Notes: generated by a model from the letters alone, not told the origin. A stretch of 40,696 nt of DNA from Gammaproteobacteria bacterium (GCA_011523765.1 WTGA01000080.1:1-40696), one strand, 5' to 3'; shown: positions 9,215 to 19,587, counted from the stretch's first letter. Numbers and translations: made by a program.

Positions 9215-9571
9215 CGGAACCGTTTTGCACAAGGGGCCTTGCAGACGGGTCCTGCAACCATACAGCGGTTGTCGGCAAAACCCTGAATATTCCGGCACCC
9301 ATGCATGACAGAAGCCCCGGGCCTGGGATGGGGACCGGTTTGCCGGGGATACAGGCGGCATTCGGCAGCCGGTGTCGATGTAGGCAGGAACCGACGGAAA
9401 CGCCCCGGCGGGAAGTTCTGCCGCGAGTTCATCGGGTCCGGTCTTTCATCCGGCCATGGATGATCCCGCGGGGACTCAGCGAAAATTGTGCCCATTGCGA
9501 TCAACAGGACGGTGCTGACACCCGTCTGGGAAAACGGCCCCCCATTTGGCTGCTTACTGGAAATCTTACCG
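9215..9571. other. Gene-free stretch between pgeF and prfC
   Basis: No convincing gene is seen in these 357 bp. The prfC frame stays open upstream to 9488, but those residues do not resemble RF3. A short inverted repeat TTGCAG / CTGCAA lies near the left end. Confidence 0.5.
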
Positions 9572-11152
9572 ATGCCCGATTCCTCCCTTCCGGGTGAAGT
9601 CTCGAAAAGAAGGACGTTTGCGATCATCTCCCACCCGGATGCGGGCAAAACGACGCTGACCGAAAGGTTGTTGCAATACGGTGGAGCCATCCAGCTGGCC
9701 GGAACCGTCAAGGCCCGAAAGAGTGCGAGATATGCCGTTTCCGACTGGATGGAACTGGAAAAACAGCGCGGGATTTCGGTGACCTCATCGGTCATGCAAT
9801 TTCCCTATCAGGGTCGAATTGTGAATTTGCTGGACACGCCGGGACATGCCGATTTTTCGGAAGATACCTACCGTACCCTGACTGCCGTGGATTCGGCTCT
9901 CATGGTCATTGACATTGCCAAGGGCGTGGAGGAAAGAACGGTGAAACTCATGGAGATTTGCCGGTTGCGGGATACGCCGATTATGACCTTCGTCAACAAG
10001 ATGGACCGGGAGGGCAGGGACCCCATTGACATCATGGATGAGGTGGAGGAAGTGCTGAAAATGGATTGCGCCCCCATGGTTTGGCCCATCGGGTCGGGAA
10101 AGTCCTTCGTCGGGGTGTACCGACTGTATGACGATACCATTCACCTTTTTGCCGGCCGTGGGGAATGGAACAAGGATCTGTACATTGACGGATTGGGGAA
10201 CCGGGAACTGGATAACCGGGTCGGCGACCGGGCCGGGGCACTGAGGGAAACGATTGAACTTGTGCGGGGAGCCAGCCACGAATTCGATGCCAAGCGGTAC
10301 CTGAACGGAACACTGACGCCGGTTTTCTTCGGGTCCGCGCTCAACCGTCACGGTACGGACGAGCTGATGGACAACTTTGTCGAGTTTGCGCCTTCACCTC
10401 GACCCAGAACGACCGAGACTCGAGAGGTGGTGTCAACGGAACCCGGATTCACCGGTTTCGTCTTCAAGATCCAGGCCAATATGAACCCGGCTCATCATGA
10501 CCGGGTCGCGTTCTTGCGAATCACGTCCGGTCAATTCACGAAGGGAATGAAGTTGCGCCATGTGCGGGCGGGAAAGACCTTCGTGGTGCAAAATGCGCAC
10601 ACCTTCATGGCCTCCAGGCGCGGCCATGCGCAAGAAGCCTATGCCGGGGATATTCTCGGGCTGCACAATCATGGCACCATCCAGATCGGTGATTCGTTTA
10701 CCGAGGGGGAGACGCTCAAGTTCATCGGCATCCCGAACTTTGCGCCTGAACTGTTTCGCCGGGTGAGACTGGCCGATCCCCTGCGTGCAAAGGCCCTGCA
10801 AAAGGGCCTGGTTCAACTCTGCGAGGAAGGCGCAACCCAGGTGTTTCGTCCGGTGGGCGGCAATGAACTGATTTTGGGAGCGGTGGGAATTCTCCAGTTT
10901 GACGTGGTCGCCCATCGCCTGAAAACGGAATACCGGGTCGATTGTTTTTTTGAAGCGGCGCCGATCACCCGGGTGCGTTGGATTCATTTCATCCATGCGG
11001 CACAGGAAAGCGAGTTTCGCCGGAAAAATGAGCAGTACCTGGCACTGGACGGCTTCGATGCCCTGACTTACATCGCGCCCAATAACGCGAATTTGACGCT
11101 GGCTGAAAAACGCTGGCCTGACGTTGAATTCCGTGCGACCCGGGAAATCTGA
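9572..11152 (+). CDS. prfC: Peptide chain release factor 3
   Basis: A translational GTPase of 526 aa that recycles RF1/RF2 from the ribosome after termination. All G motifs are present: P-loop [32 protein letters not shown], and FVNKMDRE. The middle and C-terminal domains match RF3 closely ([48 protein letters not shown]). ATG 9572 gives [20 protein letters not shown], aligned with the E. coli RF3 start and length (529 aa). Confidence 0.96.
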   Translation: MPDSSLPGEVSKRRTFAIISHPDAGKTTLTERLLQYGGAIQLAGTVKARKSARYAVSDWMELEKQRGISVTSSVMQFPYQGRIVNLLDTPGHADFSEDTYRTLTAVDSALMVIDIAKGVEERTVKLMEICRLRDTPIMTFVNKMDREGRDPIDIMDEVEEVLKMDCAPMVWPIGSGKSFVGVYRLYDDTIHLFAGRGEWNKDLYIDGLGNRELDNRVGDRAGALRETIELVRGASHEFDAKRYLNGTLTPVFFGSALNRHGTDELMDNFVEFAPSPRPRTTETREVVSTEPGFTGFVFKIQANMNPAHHDRVAFLRITSGQFTKGMKLRHVRAGKTFVVQNAHTFMASRRGHAQEAYAGDILGLHNHGTIQIGDSFTEGETLKFIGIPNFAPELFRRVRLADPLRAKALQKGLVQLCEEGATQVFRPVGGNELILGAVGILQFDVVAHRLKTEYRVDCFFEAAPITRVRWIHFIHAAQESEFRRKNEQYLALDGFDALTYIAPNNANLTLAEKRWPDVEFRATREI

Positions 11153-11245
11153 ACACGCAACCCCCCGAAGAATGAAAGGCGGCCGGCGCCGCCCCGGTGA
11201 CCGGCAAATGCCGGCAGCCGACGGGAATGATGATATAGTATTGCG

Positions 11246-12082
11246 ATGTCCCGCATAGCCGCTATCCAGACCAGTTCGAGCGATGATATCGGCCAGAATC
11301 TGTTACGGGTTGAGAAATATATTTTTCAGGCGGCCGAACAGGGAGCCAGCGTTGTCGTGCTGCCGGAATGTTTTGCGTTCATGCAACGCAGCAAAAGGCA
11401 ATTGCTTGAACATGCGGAAAGTGATTCACAGGGGAGAATACAGCGGTTTGTCGGGAAGATGGCAAGGCAATCGGGGCTCTGGATTTTTGCAGGCAGTATT
11501 CCACTGCATTCCAGCCACCCCGGAAAGGTCACCAACTCCATGCTGGTCTTTGACGATACCGGAACCCGGGTAGGACGTTACGACAAGATATTTCTCTTCG
11601 ATGTCGAGTTGGACAATGGTGAAAGATATCGTGAATCGGATTACACGGTCGCGGGTGGCGAGATGGGTGTCATCGACTCTCCGGTCGGAAAAATTGGACT
11701 CAGTATCTGCTACGATTTGCGTTTTCCGGAAATGTATCGCCGGTTGACGCAGTTGGGGGCGCAAATCCTGGTCGTGCCATCCGCTTTTTCCTATACCACG
11801 GGAATCAGTCACTGGCTACCGTTGCTTCAGGCCAGGGCCATAGAAAATTCCTGTTATGTGGTCGCTCCCGCACAAACCGGCATCCACAATAACCGGCGTA
11901 AAACCTGGGGGCATACGGTGGTCATTGAACCATGGGGCCAGGTGGTGTCTGAACTGGAGCAGGGCTGGGGGTTGGTTTGTGCGGAGATTGATCTGGCCCG
12001 TCTGGATCATATCCGCCAGCAGTTGCCGTCACATTCCGAATTCCACCCGGATATTTTCAGGTCCTCCAGAATCCGAAAATAA
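11246..12082 (+). CDS. Nitrilase-superfamily amidase, Nit1-like
   Basis: A 278 aa carbon-nitrogen hydrolase with the full Glu-Lys-Cys triad: Glu41 in VLPECFAF, Lys114 in RYDKIFLFDV and Cys155 in SICYDLRFPE. The pattern YDLRFPEMYR is typical of Nit1/deaminated-glutathione amidase, a metabolite-repair enzyme. Substrate specificity cannot be proven from motifs. The gene begins 93 bp after prfC; the gap holds a GC hairpin (GGCGGC / GCCGCC). It converges with rppH. Confidence 0.88.
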   Translation: MSRIAAIQTSSSDDIGQNLLRVEKYIFQAAEQGASVVVLPECFAFMQRSKRQLLEHAESDSQGRIQRFVGKMARQSGLWIFAGSIPLHSSHPGKVTNSMLVFDDTGTRVGRYDKIFLFDVELDNGERYRESDYTVAGGEMGVIDSPVGKIGLSICYDLRFPEMYRRLTQLGAQILVVPSAFSYTTGISHWLPLLQARAIENSCYVVAPAQTGIHNNRRKTWGHTVVIEPWGQVVSELEQGWGLVCAEIDLARLDHIRQQLPSHSEFHPDIFRSSRIRK

Positions 12083-12249
12083 CCGAACCGGAGGGCTACC
12101 CGTTCTGCGGCGACCCCGCCGGGCACGGGGGACGGGGACACCCGTTGGGGAGGAGCCGGCGACGGTCCGTATCCTGCCAGGCCATGTTTTGTTCATGACT
12201 TTTCCAGGAGCCCGGAAAGTCTGCGGACAATGAAACGGGTCCGGGAAGA

Positions 12250-12753
12250 TCAGCGCGTCAGCATTGGTTCCAGTTCGGTGAGCGCCTGTTTGTAAACACG
12301 GCGCTTGAATTTCACGATATGCTCCAATGGGCTCCAGTAGTCGACCCACTGCCAGTGGTCAAATTCCGGCTTGGGGGTCACATCCAGCCTGACGCTGGTT
12401 TCCTTGGCAATCAGCTTGAACAGGAACCATCGTTGTTTTTGTCCGCGAAATTGCCTCGTTCTTCTGATGTGACTGTATTTTGCGGCGTACGGAACGTCGT
12501 ATCGCAGCCACTTTACAGTGCTTCCCAGCAGTTTTACGTCTCCGGATTCCAGGCCGACCTCCTCGTAGAGTTCTCTGAATGCGGCCTCCAGTGCCGATTC
12601 ACTGGGCTCGATCCCTCCCTGGGGAAATTGCCAGCCATCCCGCCTGGCCCGCCTGGCCCAGAGAACCTGCTGGGAGCTATTGCATACAATGATGCCGACA
12701 TTCCTCCTGTAGCCGTCTCGATCAAATTGCTGGTTGTCTCCCGGTTGGTTCAT
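12250..12753 (-). CDS. rppH: RNA pyrophosphohydrolase RppH
   Basis: A Nudix hydrolase of 167 aa that removes pyrophosphate from the 5' end of triphosphorylated mRNAs and so triggers RNase E-dependent decay. The Nudix box GGIEPSESALEAAFRELYEEVG is complete. The flanking motifs YRRNVGIIV, WQFPQGGIE and the C-terminal VVFKR-like HIVKFKRRVYKQAL are typical of RppH and not of other Nudix enzymes. It is slightly longer at the N-terminus than many homologues, and a later start is possible. Confidence 0.95.
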   Translation of the reverse strand: MNQPGDNQQFDRDGYRRNVGIIVCNSSQQVLWARRARRDGWQFPQGGIEPSESALEAAFRELYEEVGLESGDVKLLGSTVKWLRYDVPYAAKYSHIRRTRQFRGQKQRWFLFKLIAKETSVRLDVTPKPEFDHWQWVDYWSPLEHIVKFKRRVYKQALTELEPMLTR

Positions 12754-12759
12754 GCCTTT

Positions 12760-12788
12760 ATCCTATTGGCTGGCAACGCAGATTGCAA
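12760..12788 (-). promoter_or_regulatory. Candidate rppH promoter
   Basis: On the minus strand, TTGCAA (12783-12788), a 17-bp spacer and TAGGAT (12760-12765) lie directly upstream of the rppH ATG. The predicted start point would leave only a very short leader that still contains AAGG. Confidence 0.45.
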
Positions 12789-13083
12789 GCACAAGCTCCA
12801 CCGGTGTAACTCATTGAAATCAATAGAGTCTGGTTTTTCGTTTTGCGGAGAAACTGCGAGCTCGAGAATAATGTCGTTCCTGTTCATGGCGATGGTTCTC
12901 CTGAGTTGATGGTTGGCCGGAACCCGATCAACCCATACACCGCCTTTTCCAGCCTTCCATGCTCTCCATCCCTCATTACGGCTCGCCCCGGACCACGGAT
13001 GCCGGGGCTTGCCATCTCGGCAACCAGCCTCCGCTCATGCCCGAATGAACCGTTTTACCAGCCGGAGCCAATGGTGATGCGGA
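12789..13083. other. Rest of the intergenic region between rppH and the LysR gene
   Basis: No credible gene is seen on either strand. An open frame on the plus strand (12843-13112) has low-complexity composition and no recognisable motif. Confidence 0.4.
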
Positions 13084-14001
13084 TTAGAGGTGCTTCAGGA
13101 CCTGTTCTTTGAGTGTGCAGTGCGCCTGGGCAAATTCGAGGAACTCGACCATGGCCCGCAACCTGAATTTCTGCCGTTGGTGGACGATGGAAAATGGTCG
13201 CCTGATCGGGGTCTTGAGCGGAATGGTACTCAACGAATCCAGTGCCAGTTCTTTTTCCAGTGTAGCGATAGAAAGGACGGATATCCCCAGGTTGGCAGCG
13301 ACTGCATTTTTAATGGATTCGGGACTGCCAAACTCCATGGTGATGTTGAGTTGCTCAATATCCAGCCCCTGGCTGTCAAGATAGTTTTGAATGACTTCAC
13401 GGGTTCCAGACCCCTCTTCCCGGCTGATAAACGGGTAATCCAGCAGTTCTTCAGGGCTGATTCTCTTCTGGTTGGTCAGCGGGTGGTCCACGGAACAGAT
13501 CACGACCAGTTCATCGTCCCATATGATGTCGGTGACCAGGTTCTTGTTGGTGATGGGACCTTCAACGATTCCAATATCAATCTGGTTGTTTTCCACCATA
13601 TGGATAATTCCATTGGTATTCGCCACATTCAACCGCACCTTGACATGGGGAAAATTCGATTGATACGCGCCGATCACTGCAGGAATAAAATATTCACCAA
13701 TCGTGGTGCTGGCGCCCACAATCAGGGGCCCTTGGACATCCCCCGTGAGAGTGCGGACCTCATTGTCCATTTCGTTGTAAAGCACAATGATTTTATCGGC
13801 ATAATTTTTGACCAGCTGGCCCGCTTCCGTCAGGTTTATGCGGTTGTGGGAGCGATCAAACAGCCGGGTATTGAAATGCTCTTCAAGCTGGCGGATTTGA
13901 AACGTGACCGCCGGCTGGGTCATATACAGGGATTCCGCTGCTTTGGTGAAACTGAGCAGTCGGGCCACTGTCGCGAAAACCTGGAGTCTTCTGTCGGCCA
14001 A
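13084..14001 (-). CDS. LysR-family transcriptional regulator
   Basis: A 305 aa regulator if started at the TTG at 14001. The N-terminal winged helix-turn-helix has LQVFATVARLLSFTKAAESLYMTQPAVTFQIRQLEE split over residues about 4-40; a periplasmic-binding-like effector domain follows. The frame stays open to 14250, but the extra 83 residues do not look conserved and no ATG or GTG lies nearer the domain start. Family members of this kind (CbbR/YeiE-like) control carbon fixation, sulfur or selenium functions; the target here is unknown. It is transcribed away from the YccA-like gene. Confidence 0.85.
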   Translation of the reverse strand: MADRRLQVFATVARLLSFTKAAESLYMTQPAVTFQIRQLEEHFNTRLFDRSHNRINLTEAGQLVKNYADKIIVLYNEMDNEVRTLTGDVQGPLIVGASTTIGEYFIPAVIGAYQSNFPHVKVRLNVANTNGIIHMVENNQIDIGIVEGPITNKNLVTDIIWDDELVVICSVDHPLTNQKRISPEELLDYPFISREEGSGTREVIQNYLDSQGLDIEQLNITMEFGSPESIKNAVAANLGISVLSIATLEKELALDSLSTIPLKTPIRRPFSIVHQRQKFRLRAMVEFLEFAQAHCTLKEQVLKHL

Positions 14002-15020
14002 TCTCAGGACCTGGGACAGGAGTGGGAATGGACCACTCCAAAACGGTTCATTGGAACTAAGGAAGTACGGCACAGGGGCCTGGAACGGCCACACCGGGGT
14101 TTTCGTGGTGCCAACCCGAATGGGTTGAACAGTCCGGAGACCCTGATTCGATCTCCATGGTCCTGGTTGCAGATCAAAGCCATTGCGTGATCCAAAAGGT
14201 CTGTCCCCGTCATCCGCGGGAGACAGGTATCCGGGAAAGTCTTCCTTCAATTATGTCTTGAAGCGCAATCATAACAAAATTTTGTGGACTTGTTGAACCG
14301 CAAAGCGGTCCAATGGACATGAACTCTCCCCGCTCCGGATGAAAGCCCGATGGTATTTTCCCCGCCGACGAAATCATGACCGCCTGCCAGGCGACCTGAA
14401 CGGTGCTGGATTTCCAGGAGGTTCCATGCCGCGCCTGCCGCAGCTTGTCCGAGAACTCATTCATGACAGGACGAAGTATCATCCAGAGAGTCTGTCATCC
14501 GGTAAATTTCCTCTGCTTCCCGGATTCAGGGCGGGCACGCCGTCCCGGGCGTGAGATACGGTTCCGGAAATTTTGTTTTTGATGGCTTTTGCTTTAAAAT
14601 CAAGGCCTGAACAGCAGCCGGGTGCCGGGCGGGTTATGCGAAACCGGAACCGGGTCTGACCGCGCGGTGGGCGGCTCCCCGGTACCCAGGAAATCCCTGT
14701 CGGCAGGCGGGGAAGGCCTCCACTGCAATCCGATAGTCATATGCAGGGTTTGTCATGGGGATGGATAGCGAAATCCCGCTGTTTGTGTTAGGGTTGACTT
14801 GGCTGGATCGTTGGGGCGCAGCGGTTGCACAAAGAGTTTCCCGGCAGCAATACTTGCCAGCGCAAGGGCTGTAGCGGGAGGTGCTGAGCGTTCTCAGCGT
14901 GGGTCGCAGGAAATCCCGCCGGCCCGCAGTGGAGAGAGTGGCGGCGTACGTCACGACATGGCTCGCGGAGTGCTGTCGCGGGCTCATCTAGATTTTATGT
15001 ATTTTACAAGAGGTATTGAA
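14002..15020. other. Long gene-free region, possibly with an untranslated RNA
   Basis: About 1 kb separates the LysR start from the YccA-like start. No protein is convincing. On the plus strand, TTGTTT-16-TAAAAT at 14573-14600 could be a promoter. The following 380 bp contain nested inverted repeats: GCTGAG-CGTT-CTCAGC (14883-14898) inside GCGGGA (14874-14879) / TCCCGC (14914-14919). This could be a long leader of the downstream gene or a separate small RNA. An open frame on the minus strand (14634-14987) is probably its shadow. Confidence 0.4.
14573..14600 (+). promoter_or_regulatory. Candidate sigma-70 promoter
   Basis: TTGTTT (14573-14578), 16 bp, TAAAAT (14595-14600), in an AT-rich patch within GC-rich DNA. 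It points toward the YccA-like gene 420 bp downstream. Confidence 0.4.
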
Positions 15021-15692
15021 ATGGCCAGATTCGAAACCACAATTGCCAGACCGGTTTCCCAGGGTGTTGAAATCAACAAGGTATTGCGAAATACCTACAT
15101 GTTGTTGTCCTTGACATTGCTGTTCAGTGCAGGGACAGCGGGCCTGTCCATGGTGATGAATTTTCCGCCAATGGGTATGATTGTCACCCTGGTCGGATAT
15201 TTTGGACTTTTATTCCTGACCAGCAAATTCCGGAATTCTGTTTTGGGCCTGGTGTTTGTATTTGCATTGACCGGTTTCATGGGCCTGACTCTGGGGCCAT
15301 TGCTTAATTTTTACCTGACGGCTCTCCCCAATGGTGAGCAGGTTGTCATGACGGCATTGGGAGGAACCGGGATCATATTTATAGCCTTGTCCGCGTACGC
15401 CGTGGTCACGCAAAAGGATTTTTCCTTTATGGGCGGGATGCTGATGGTGGGGATACTGGTGGCATTTATAGCCGGACTGGCGGCGGTGCTGTTTTCCATT
15501 CCCGCCTTGAGCCTGGCCGTATCTGCGATGTTCATCCTTTTGATGTCCGGGCTGATCCTGTTCCAGACCAGCGAGATTATTCACGGCGGAGAAACCAACT
15601 ACATTACCGCTACGGTTACCCTTTACGTGGCGATCTACAATCTGTTTCTCAGTCTGTTGAGTATTTTGGGTGTCATGGGTGGGGATGACTGA
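15021..15692 (+). CDS. Bax inhibitor-1/YccA family membrane protein
   Basis: Encodes 223 aa with seven hydrophobic segments, the BI-1 (UPF0005/TMBIM) pattern. Its N-terminus is soluble (residues 1-22), and FQTSEIIHGGETNYITATVTLYVAIYNLFLSLL at the C-terminus is close to E. coli YccA. YccA modulates FtsH protease, while other family members are calcium-leak channels. ATG 15021 is favoured by AAGAGG at 15008-15013; the frame extends upstream but loses similarity. It has its own terminator downstream. Confidence 0.88.
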   Translation: MARFETTIARPVSQGVEINKVLRNTYMLLSLTLLFSAGTAGLSMVMNFPPMGMIVTLVGYFGLLFLTSKFRNSVLGLVFVFALTGFMGLTLGPLLNFYLTALPNGEQVVMTALGGTGIIFIALSAYAVVTQKDFSFMGGMLMVGILVAFIAGLAAVLFSIPALSLAVSAMFILLMSGLILFQTSEIIHGGETNYITATVTLYVAIYNLFLSLLSILGVMGGDD

Positions 15693-15803
15693 CACCAAGG
15701 GGCCGTCGTACGGGACTGTGCTTGATTTTCTCCGGGCCCGCGGTGCGTGATTTCATGCCTTGAGGCCCGCCATCCTCCGCTTCTGTGGATCACAGTAAAC
15801 TTT

Positions 15804-15840
15804 CTCCCATGCATGCTTGAGTAAAAACATTGCATGGGAG
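15804..15840. repeat. Perfect 10-bp inverted repeat
   Basis: CTCCCATGCA (15804-15813) and TGCATGGGAG (15831-15840) flank a 17-bp spacer. There is no adjacent T-run, so a protein-binding site or mRNA hairpin is possible. Confidence 0.5.
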
Positions 15841-15873
15841 GTGCCGCCCCGGTACGGAAAGCATGAATACGGT

Positions 15874-15895
15874 ATCCCGGTTTGCGGGGTTTTTT
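15874..15895 (+). terminator. Intrinsic terminator after the YccA-like gene
   Basis: The stem ATCCCG / CGGGGT (one G-U pair) with a 5-nt loop is followed by six T residues. It lies about 180 bp beyond the stop codon. The rest of 15693-16251 shows no convincing gene. Confidence 0.55.
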
Positions 15896-16251
15896 CGTGT
15901 GTGTCCGGCCTGCTGCCGCCCATGCCGGGAAATCGTGCCGGATTGTTTGCCTCCAGTGCGGGCGGGGTTCTCTTGGCCTGAATTCCGGTAATGGGTGAAA
16001 CTTCTTGCCGCGGTCAGTGGGACAGCCCAGGCAGCGGGGAACGCGGGAATGAATGCGCATCACGCTGTAACCGGATGCCCTGTGAAACTGCCGGAGAGAT
16101 TCCCGTTTGCTGAGGACAGTCCGTGAAACCCGTATGCACCGGTTGGCAGGCCGGGTTCCCGGTCGCAGAACGTCAATCACCGGGAGGCTCCAATGAGGAA
16201 ATGGGTGACCGCCCGGACCCGCAATAACCACCAATTCCGCGATGTGATCGA

Positions 16252-17370
16252 ATGAAAGCGATGATACTGGCCGCAGGACGCGGTACCCGGGTAAGGCCAC
16301 TGACGTACGAATTGCCGAAACCGATGATTCCTGTGATTGGCAAGCCGGTTATGGAATATTTGATTGAGCAACTTGCGGCCCATGGTTTCAATGAGGTGAT
16401 GGTCAATTTGAGTCATCTTCCCGAATCCATTGAAACCTACTTCGGCGATGGAAGGCGTTGGGGGGTCAATATCGGCTATTCTTTCGAAGGGCATATCGAA
16501 AATGGGGAGATTTTCGGGCAACCCGTAGGCTCTGCAGGGGGGATCCGGCAGATCCAGGAGTTCGGCGGGTTTTTCGATGACACTTTTCTGGTGGTGTGCG
16601 GGGATGCCATTATCGACCTGGATTTGACCGAGGCGGTCAGGAAGCACTGGCAGTCCGGTGCCATTGCCAGCATTGTCGTGAAACGCGTTGAGAGAGAAAA
16701 GGTTTCACGCTATGGCGTGGCGGTCGCGGATGCATCCGGGGTCATTACCTCGTTTCAGGAAAAGCCTCCTGTTGAGGAAGCGAAATCAACCCTGGTCAAC
16801 ACGGGAATCTATATTTTTGAACCCGAAATCATCGATTACATCCCCCATGGGATTGAGTATGATATCGGATCCCAACTGCTTCCGGACCTGCTTGCAGGTG
16901 ACGTGCGGTTCGGTGCGATCGAACTGCCCTTCCGCTGGCTTGATATCGGTCAGCTCAGCGACTACTGGCAGGTCAATCAACAGTTGATGCGCAGTCCCGT
17001 CCGGGGAATGAATATGCCGGGTACCGAGGTGATGCCCAAGGTCTGGACGGGACCGAATGTGGCGATTGACTGGGATGACGTTTTTCTTGAAGGACCCGTG
17101 TATGTCGGTTCAAATTCAAGAATCGAGGCCGGATGCGAAATCCAGGGGCCGACCTGGATTTCGCACGGTTGCCATCTGCAGGCCGGCACCAAGGTGTACA
17201 AAAGCCTGCTGTTCGAACATACCCTGATGCGTCAGTACGGCGAACTTTATGATGCCGTTGTGTTTGGACGTTACTGTGTGGATAAGGAGGGCCGGCCATT
17301 TGAAAGCGAAAAGTCCGGGTTGGACTGGGTTGGAGATGCCCGGGATAAGGCATTGAAAAATCTCAAATAG
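16252..17370 (+). CDS. Sugar-1-phosphate nucleotidyltransferase (NDP-sugar synthase)
   Basis: A 372 aa two-domain enzyme. The N-terminal nucleotidyltransferase fold opens with MKAMILAAGRGTRVRPLT and KPMIPV, and has VVCGDAIIDLDL for metal binding and LVNTGIYIFEPE further on. The C-terminal part has the hexapeptide spacing of a left-handed beta helix (VYVGSNSRIEAGCEIQGP). Such enzymes make GDP-mannose or dTDP/UDP-glucose for envelope polysaccharides; the exact sugar and nucleotide cannot be decided here. It is not in a polysaccharide cluster. Confidence 0.87.
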   Translation: MKAMILAAGRGTRVRPLTYELPKPMIPVIGKPVMEYLIEQLAAHGFNEVMVNLSHLPESIETYFGDGRRWGVNIGYSFEGHIENGEIFGQPVGSAGGIRQIQEFGGFFDDTFLVVCGDAIIDLDLTEAVRKHWQSGAIASIVVKRVEREKVSRYGVAVADASGVITSFQEKPPVEEAKSTLVNTGIYIFEPEIIDYIPHGIEYDIGSQLLPDLLAGDVRFGAIELPFRWLDIGQLSDYWQVNQQLMRSPVRGMNMPGTEVMPKVWTGPNVAIDWDDVFLEGPVYVGSNSRIEAGCEIQGPTWISHGCHLQAGTKVYKSLLFEHTLMRQYGELYDAVVFGRYCVDKEGRPFESEKSGLDWVGDARDKALKNLK

Positions 17371-17407
17371 AGACCAACTATACGATGTTATCGTAGCGTA
17401 TATTCTA

Positions 17408-17413
17408 TATAAT
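17408..17413 (+). promoter_or_regulatory. -10 element upstream of the FmdB-type gene
   Basis: A consensus TATAAT in an AT-rich stretch, 36 bp before the FmdB-type ATG. The region 17 bp upstream holds only a weak -35. It partly coincides with the palindrome TACGAT-GTT-ATCGTA (17381-17395), a possible operator. This may drive the FmdB-type gene and aspS. Confidence 0.5.
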
Positions 17414-17448
17414 TCGCGCCTTGAAAATTCTCAGTTTCTTTTTTTGCC

Positions 17449-17778
17449 ATGCCCTTTTACGAATATCAATGCAATGAATGTGACCACCACATTGAAGTGT
17501 TGCAGAAAATATCTGCGGAACCCCTCGTCTGTTGTCCTGAATGCAATGAGCCGGCCTTGAAGAGACTGATTTCCCTGGCTGCGTTCCGGCTGAAAGGAAC
17601 CGGCTGGTACGAAACCGATTTCAAGAACAACGGTGAGAAAAAAGAGGGTACAGTGAAAGACAAGCCGAAGGATGAGAACCCGTCCAGGTCTGACAAGACG
17701 GATAAATCGGCAACCGTGCAATCAAAACAATCCTGCGGGACGTCAAATGCCAGCAGCAATGCCTCGCCTGCCCCTTGA
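17449..17778 (+). CDS. FmdB-type zinc-ribbon protein
   Basis: Encodes 109 aa. The N-terminal half is the FmdB/CxxC zinc ribbon: MPFYEYQCNECDHHIEVLQKI, then CCPECN, giving two Cys pairs for one zinc ion. The C-terminal half is a low-complexity Lys/Ser/Ala tail. Its function is poorly known (putative regulatory protein). Its position just upstream of aspS, with a 36-bp gap, is a common gammaproteobacterial arrangement and supports a shared transcript. Confidence 0.88.
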   Translation: MPFYEYQCNECDHHIEVLQKISAEPLVCCPECNEPALKRLISLAAFRLKGTGWYETDFKNNGEKKEGTVKDKPKDENPSRSDKTDKSATVQSKQSCGTSNASSNASPAP

Positions 17779-17814
17779 CGTGGCACGGTGAACCGTTCCC
17801 CTGCGACTGGTTAG

Positions 17815-19587
17815 ATGCGAACCCATCTTTGCGGAAAACTCAACAGGGCTGATGTCGACCAAATCGTTTGTTTAGCCGGGTGGGTGCTGAACAGACGGGA
17901 TCATGGAGGGGTGATCTTCATTGATCTGCGGGACCGTTCCGGCCGGATCCAGGTGGTGGCAGACCCGGATATTCCCGCTTCGTTTTCTGTGGCGGACAGT
18001 GCGCGCAATGAGTATGTGTTGTCGGTCAGGGGCCGTGTCCGTGTCCGTCCTGAAGGAACGGCAAACGAAGGGCTTGCCACCGGGCAAATCGAGGTGATGG
18101 CGGAAGAGATCAAGCTCCTCAGCCGGTCGGAACCGCTGCCGTTTCAGATGGACGAGGAAGAGATTGGTGAGTCCACCCGGTTGAAATACCGTTTTCTGGA
18201 CCTCCGCAGGCCAGGGATGCAATCCACGATCCGTGCCCGGCATCGCATTGTTTCAAACCTGCGCCAATTTCTGGAGCAAAGGGAGTTTGTCGAAATCGAA
18301 ACACCGGTGCTGACGCGCTCCACTCCGGAGGGGGCCCGGGACTATTTGGTGCCGAGCCGCACCCATCCGGGTGAATTTTTTGCTCTCCCCCAGTCGCCCC
18401 AATTATTCAAGCAGCTGTTGATGGTTTCCGGTTTTGAACGCTATTTTCAAATCGCACGCTGTTTTCGGGACGAGGATTTGCGGGCGGACAGGCAGCCGGA
18501 GTTTACCCAGCTCGATATCGAAATGTCTTTCGTTGATGAACAGGAGGTCATGAATTTAGTGGAACAGCTGGTCCGGGACTGTTTCAGAAATGTCATCCAT
18601 GTGGAACTGCCGGACCCCCTGCCGAGAATGAGTTACCATGAAGCCGTGGCACGGTACGGAACCGACCGGCCGGACCTCCGGATCGACCTTGAGCTGACTG
18701 AATTGACCGACCTGATGAGAGACGTGGAGTTCAAGGTTTTTTCCGGTCCGGCAAACGATGCGAAAAGCCGGGTCGCTGCACTCCGTGTGCCGGGTGGAAA
18801 CCGGTTGACGCGTGCACAGATTGATCAGTATACGGAATTTGTCGGTCAATACGGTGCAAGGGGGTTGGCCTATATCAAGGTGAATGATGCCTCCCTGGGC
18901 CGGAGTGGACTGCAGTCGGCAATTCTGAAATTCCTGCCCGACGAGGTATTGTCCGGTATCCTGGAGCGCACAGGAGCCAAAACCGGCGACCTGATATTGT
19001 TCGGAGCGGACCGGGCGGCAGTGGTGAATGATGCGTTGGGTGCGCTGAGGCTGGAGGTCGGAGCGGCCATGGGTCTCGTTGACCCGGGCTGGAAGCCGCT
19101 TTGGGTCGTGGATTTTCCTTTGGTGGAGTGGGACGAACCGGGTCATCGCTGGCAGGCGCTGCATCATCCGTTTACATCCCCCAAGCCGGGTCATCAGGCC
19201 CTGCTGGAATCCGACCCGGGGCAGGTCTTCTCCAGGGCCTATGACATGGTGTTGAACGGGACGGAAATTGGCGGCGGCTCCATTCGTATTCATGATCCGG
19301 TCCTGCAGGAGAAAATCCTGAAGGTGCTGGGTATCGGTGCCGACGAAGCCCGGGTAAAATTTGGATTTCTTCTCGAGGGACTGAAATATGGCGCCCCCCC
19401 CCACGGTGGGATTGCGTTTGGCATTGACCGCCTCGCAGCGATGATGTGCGGGGTGGAGTCCATTCGTGATGTCATCGCTTTTCCAAAAACCCAGAAGGCA
19501 TCCTGCTTGCTGACCGAGGCACCCAATCAGGTGGGCGGGCGACAACTCCGTGACCTGGGTCTGCAATTGAAAAAACAACGGCAATAG
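17815..19587 (+). CDS. aspS: Aspartyl-tRNA synthetase
   Basis: A bacterial-type class IIb synthetase of 590 aa charging tRNA-Asp. Domains in order: OB-fold anticodon binding (1-105, with [22 protein letters not shown]), class II core motifs including [20 protein letters not shown], the bacterial GAD insertion in the middle, and motif 3 [13 protein letters not shown]. The length is normal for the bacterial form. Confidence 0.97.
   Translation: MRTHLCGKLNRADVDQIVCLAGWVLNRRDHGGVIFIDLRDRSGRIQVVADPDIPASFSVADSARNEYVLSVRGRVRVRPEGTANEGLATGQIEVMAEEIKLLSRSEPLPFQMDEEEIGESTRLKYRFLDLRRPGMQSTIRARHRIVSNLRQFLEQREFVEIETPVLTRSTPEGARDYLVPSRTHPGEFFALPQSPQLFKQLLMVSGFERYFQIARCFRDEDLRADRQPEFTQLDIEMSFVDEQEVMNLVEQLVRDCFRNVIHVELPDPLPRMSYHEAVARYGTDRPDLRIDLELTELTDLMRDVEFKVFSGPANDAKSRVAALRVPGGNRLTRAQIDQYTEFVGQYGARGLAYIKVNDASLGRSGLQSAILKFLPDEVLSGILERTGAKTGDLILFGADRAAVVNDALGALRLEVGAAMGLVDPGWKPLWVVDFPLVEWDEPGHRWQALHHPFTSPKPGHQALLESDPGQVFSRAYDMVLNGTEIGGGSIRIHDPVLQEKILKVLGIGADEARVKFGFLLEGLKYGAPPHGGIAFGIDRLAAMMCGVESIRDVIAFPKTQKASCLLTEAPNQVGGRQLRDLGLQLKKQRQ

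Noticed and set aside
13090..14190. Plus-strand open frame of 366 codons opposite the LysR gene
   Set aside because: The minus strand encodes a clear LysR helix-turn-helix and effector domain; this frame has no recognisable feature.
14634..14987. Minus-strand open frame of 117 codons in the gene-free region before the YccA-like gene
   Set aside because: Unusual Cys/Arg/Ser-rich composition, no ribosome-binding site or motif; more likely antisense to a structured RNA or leader.
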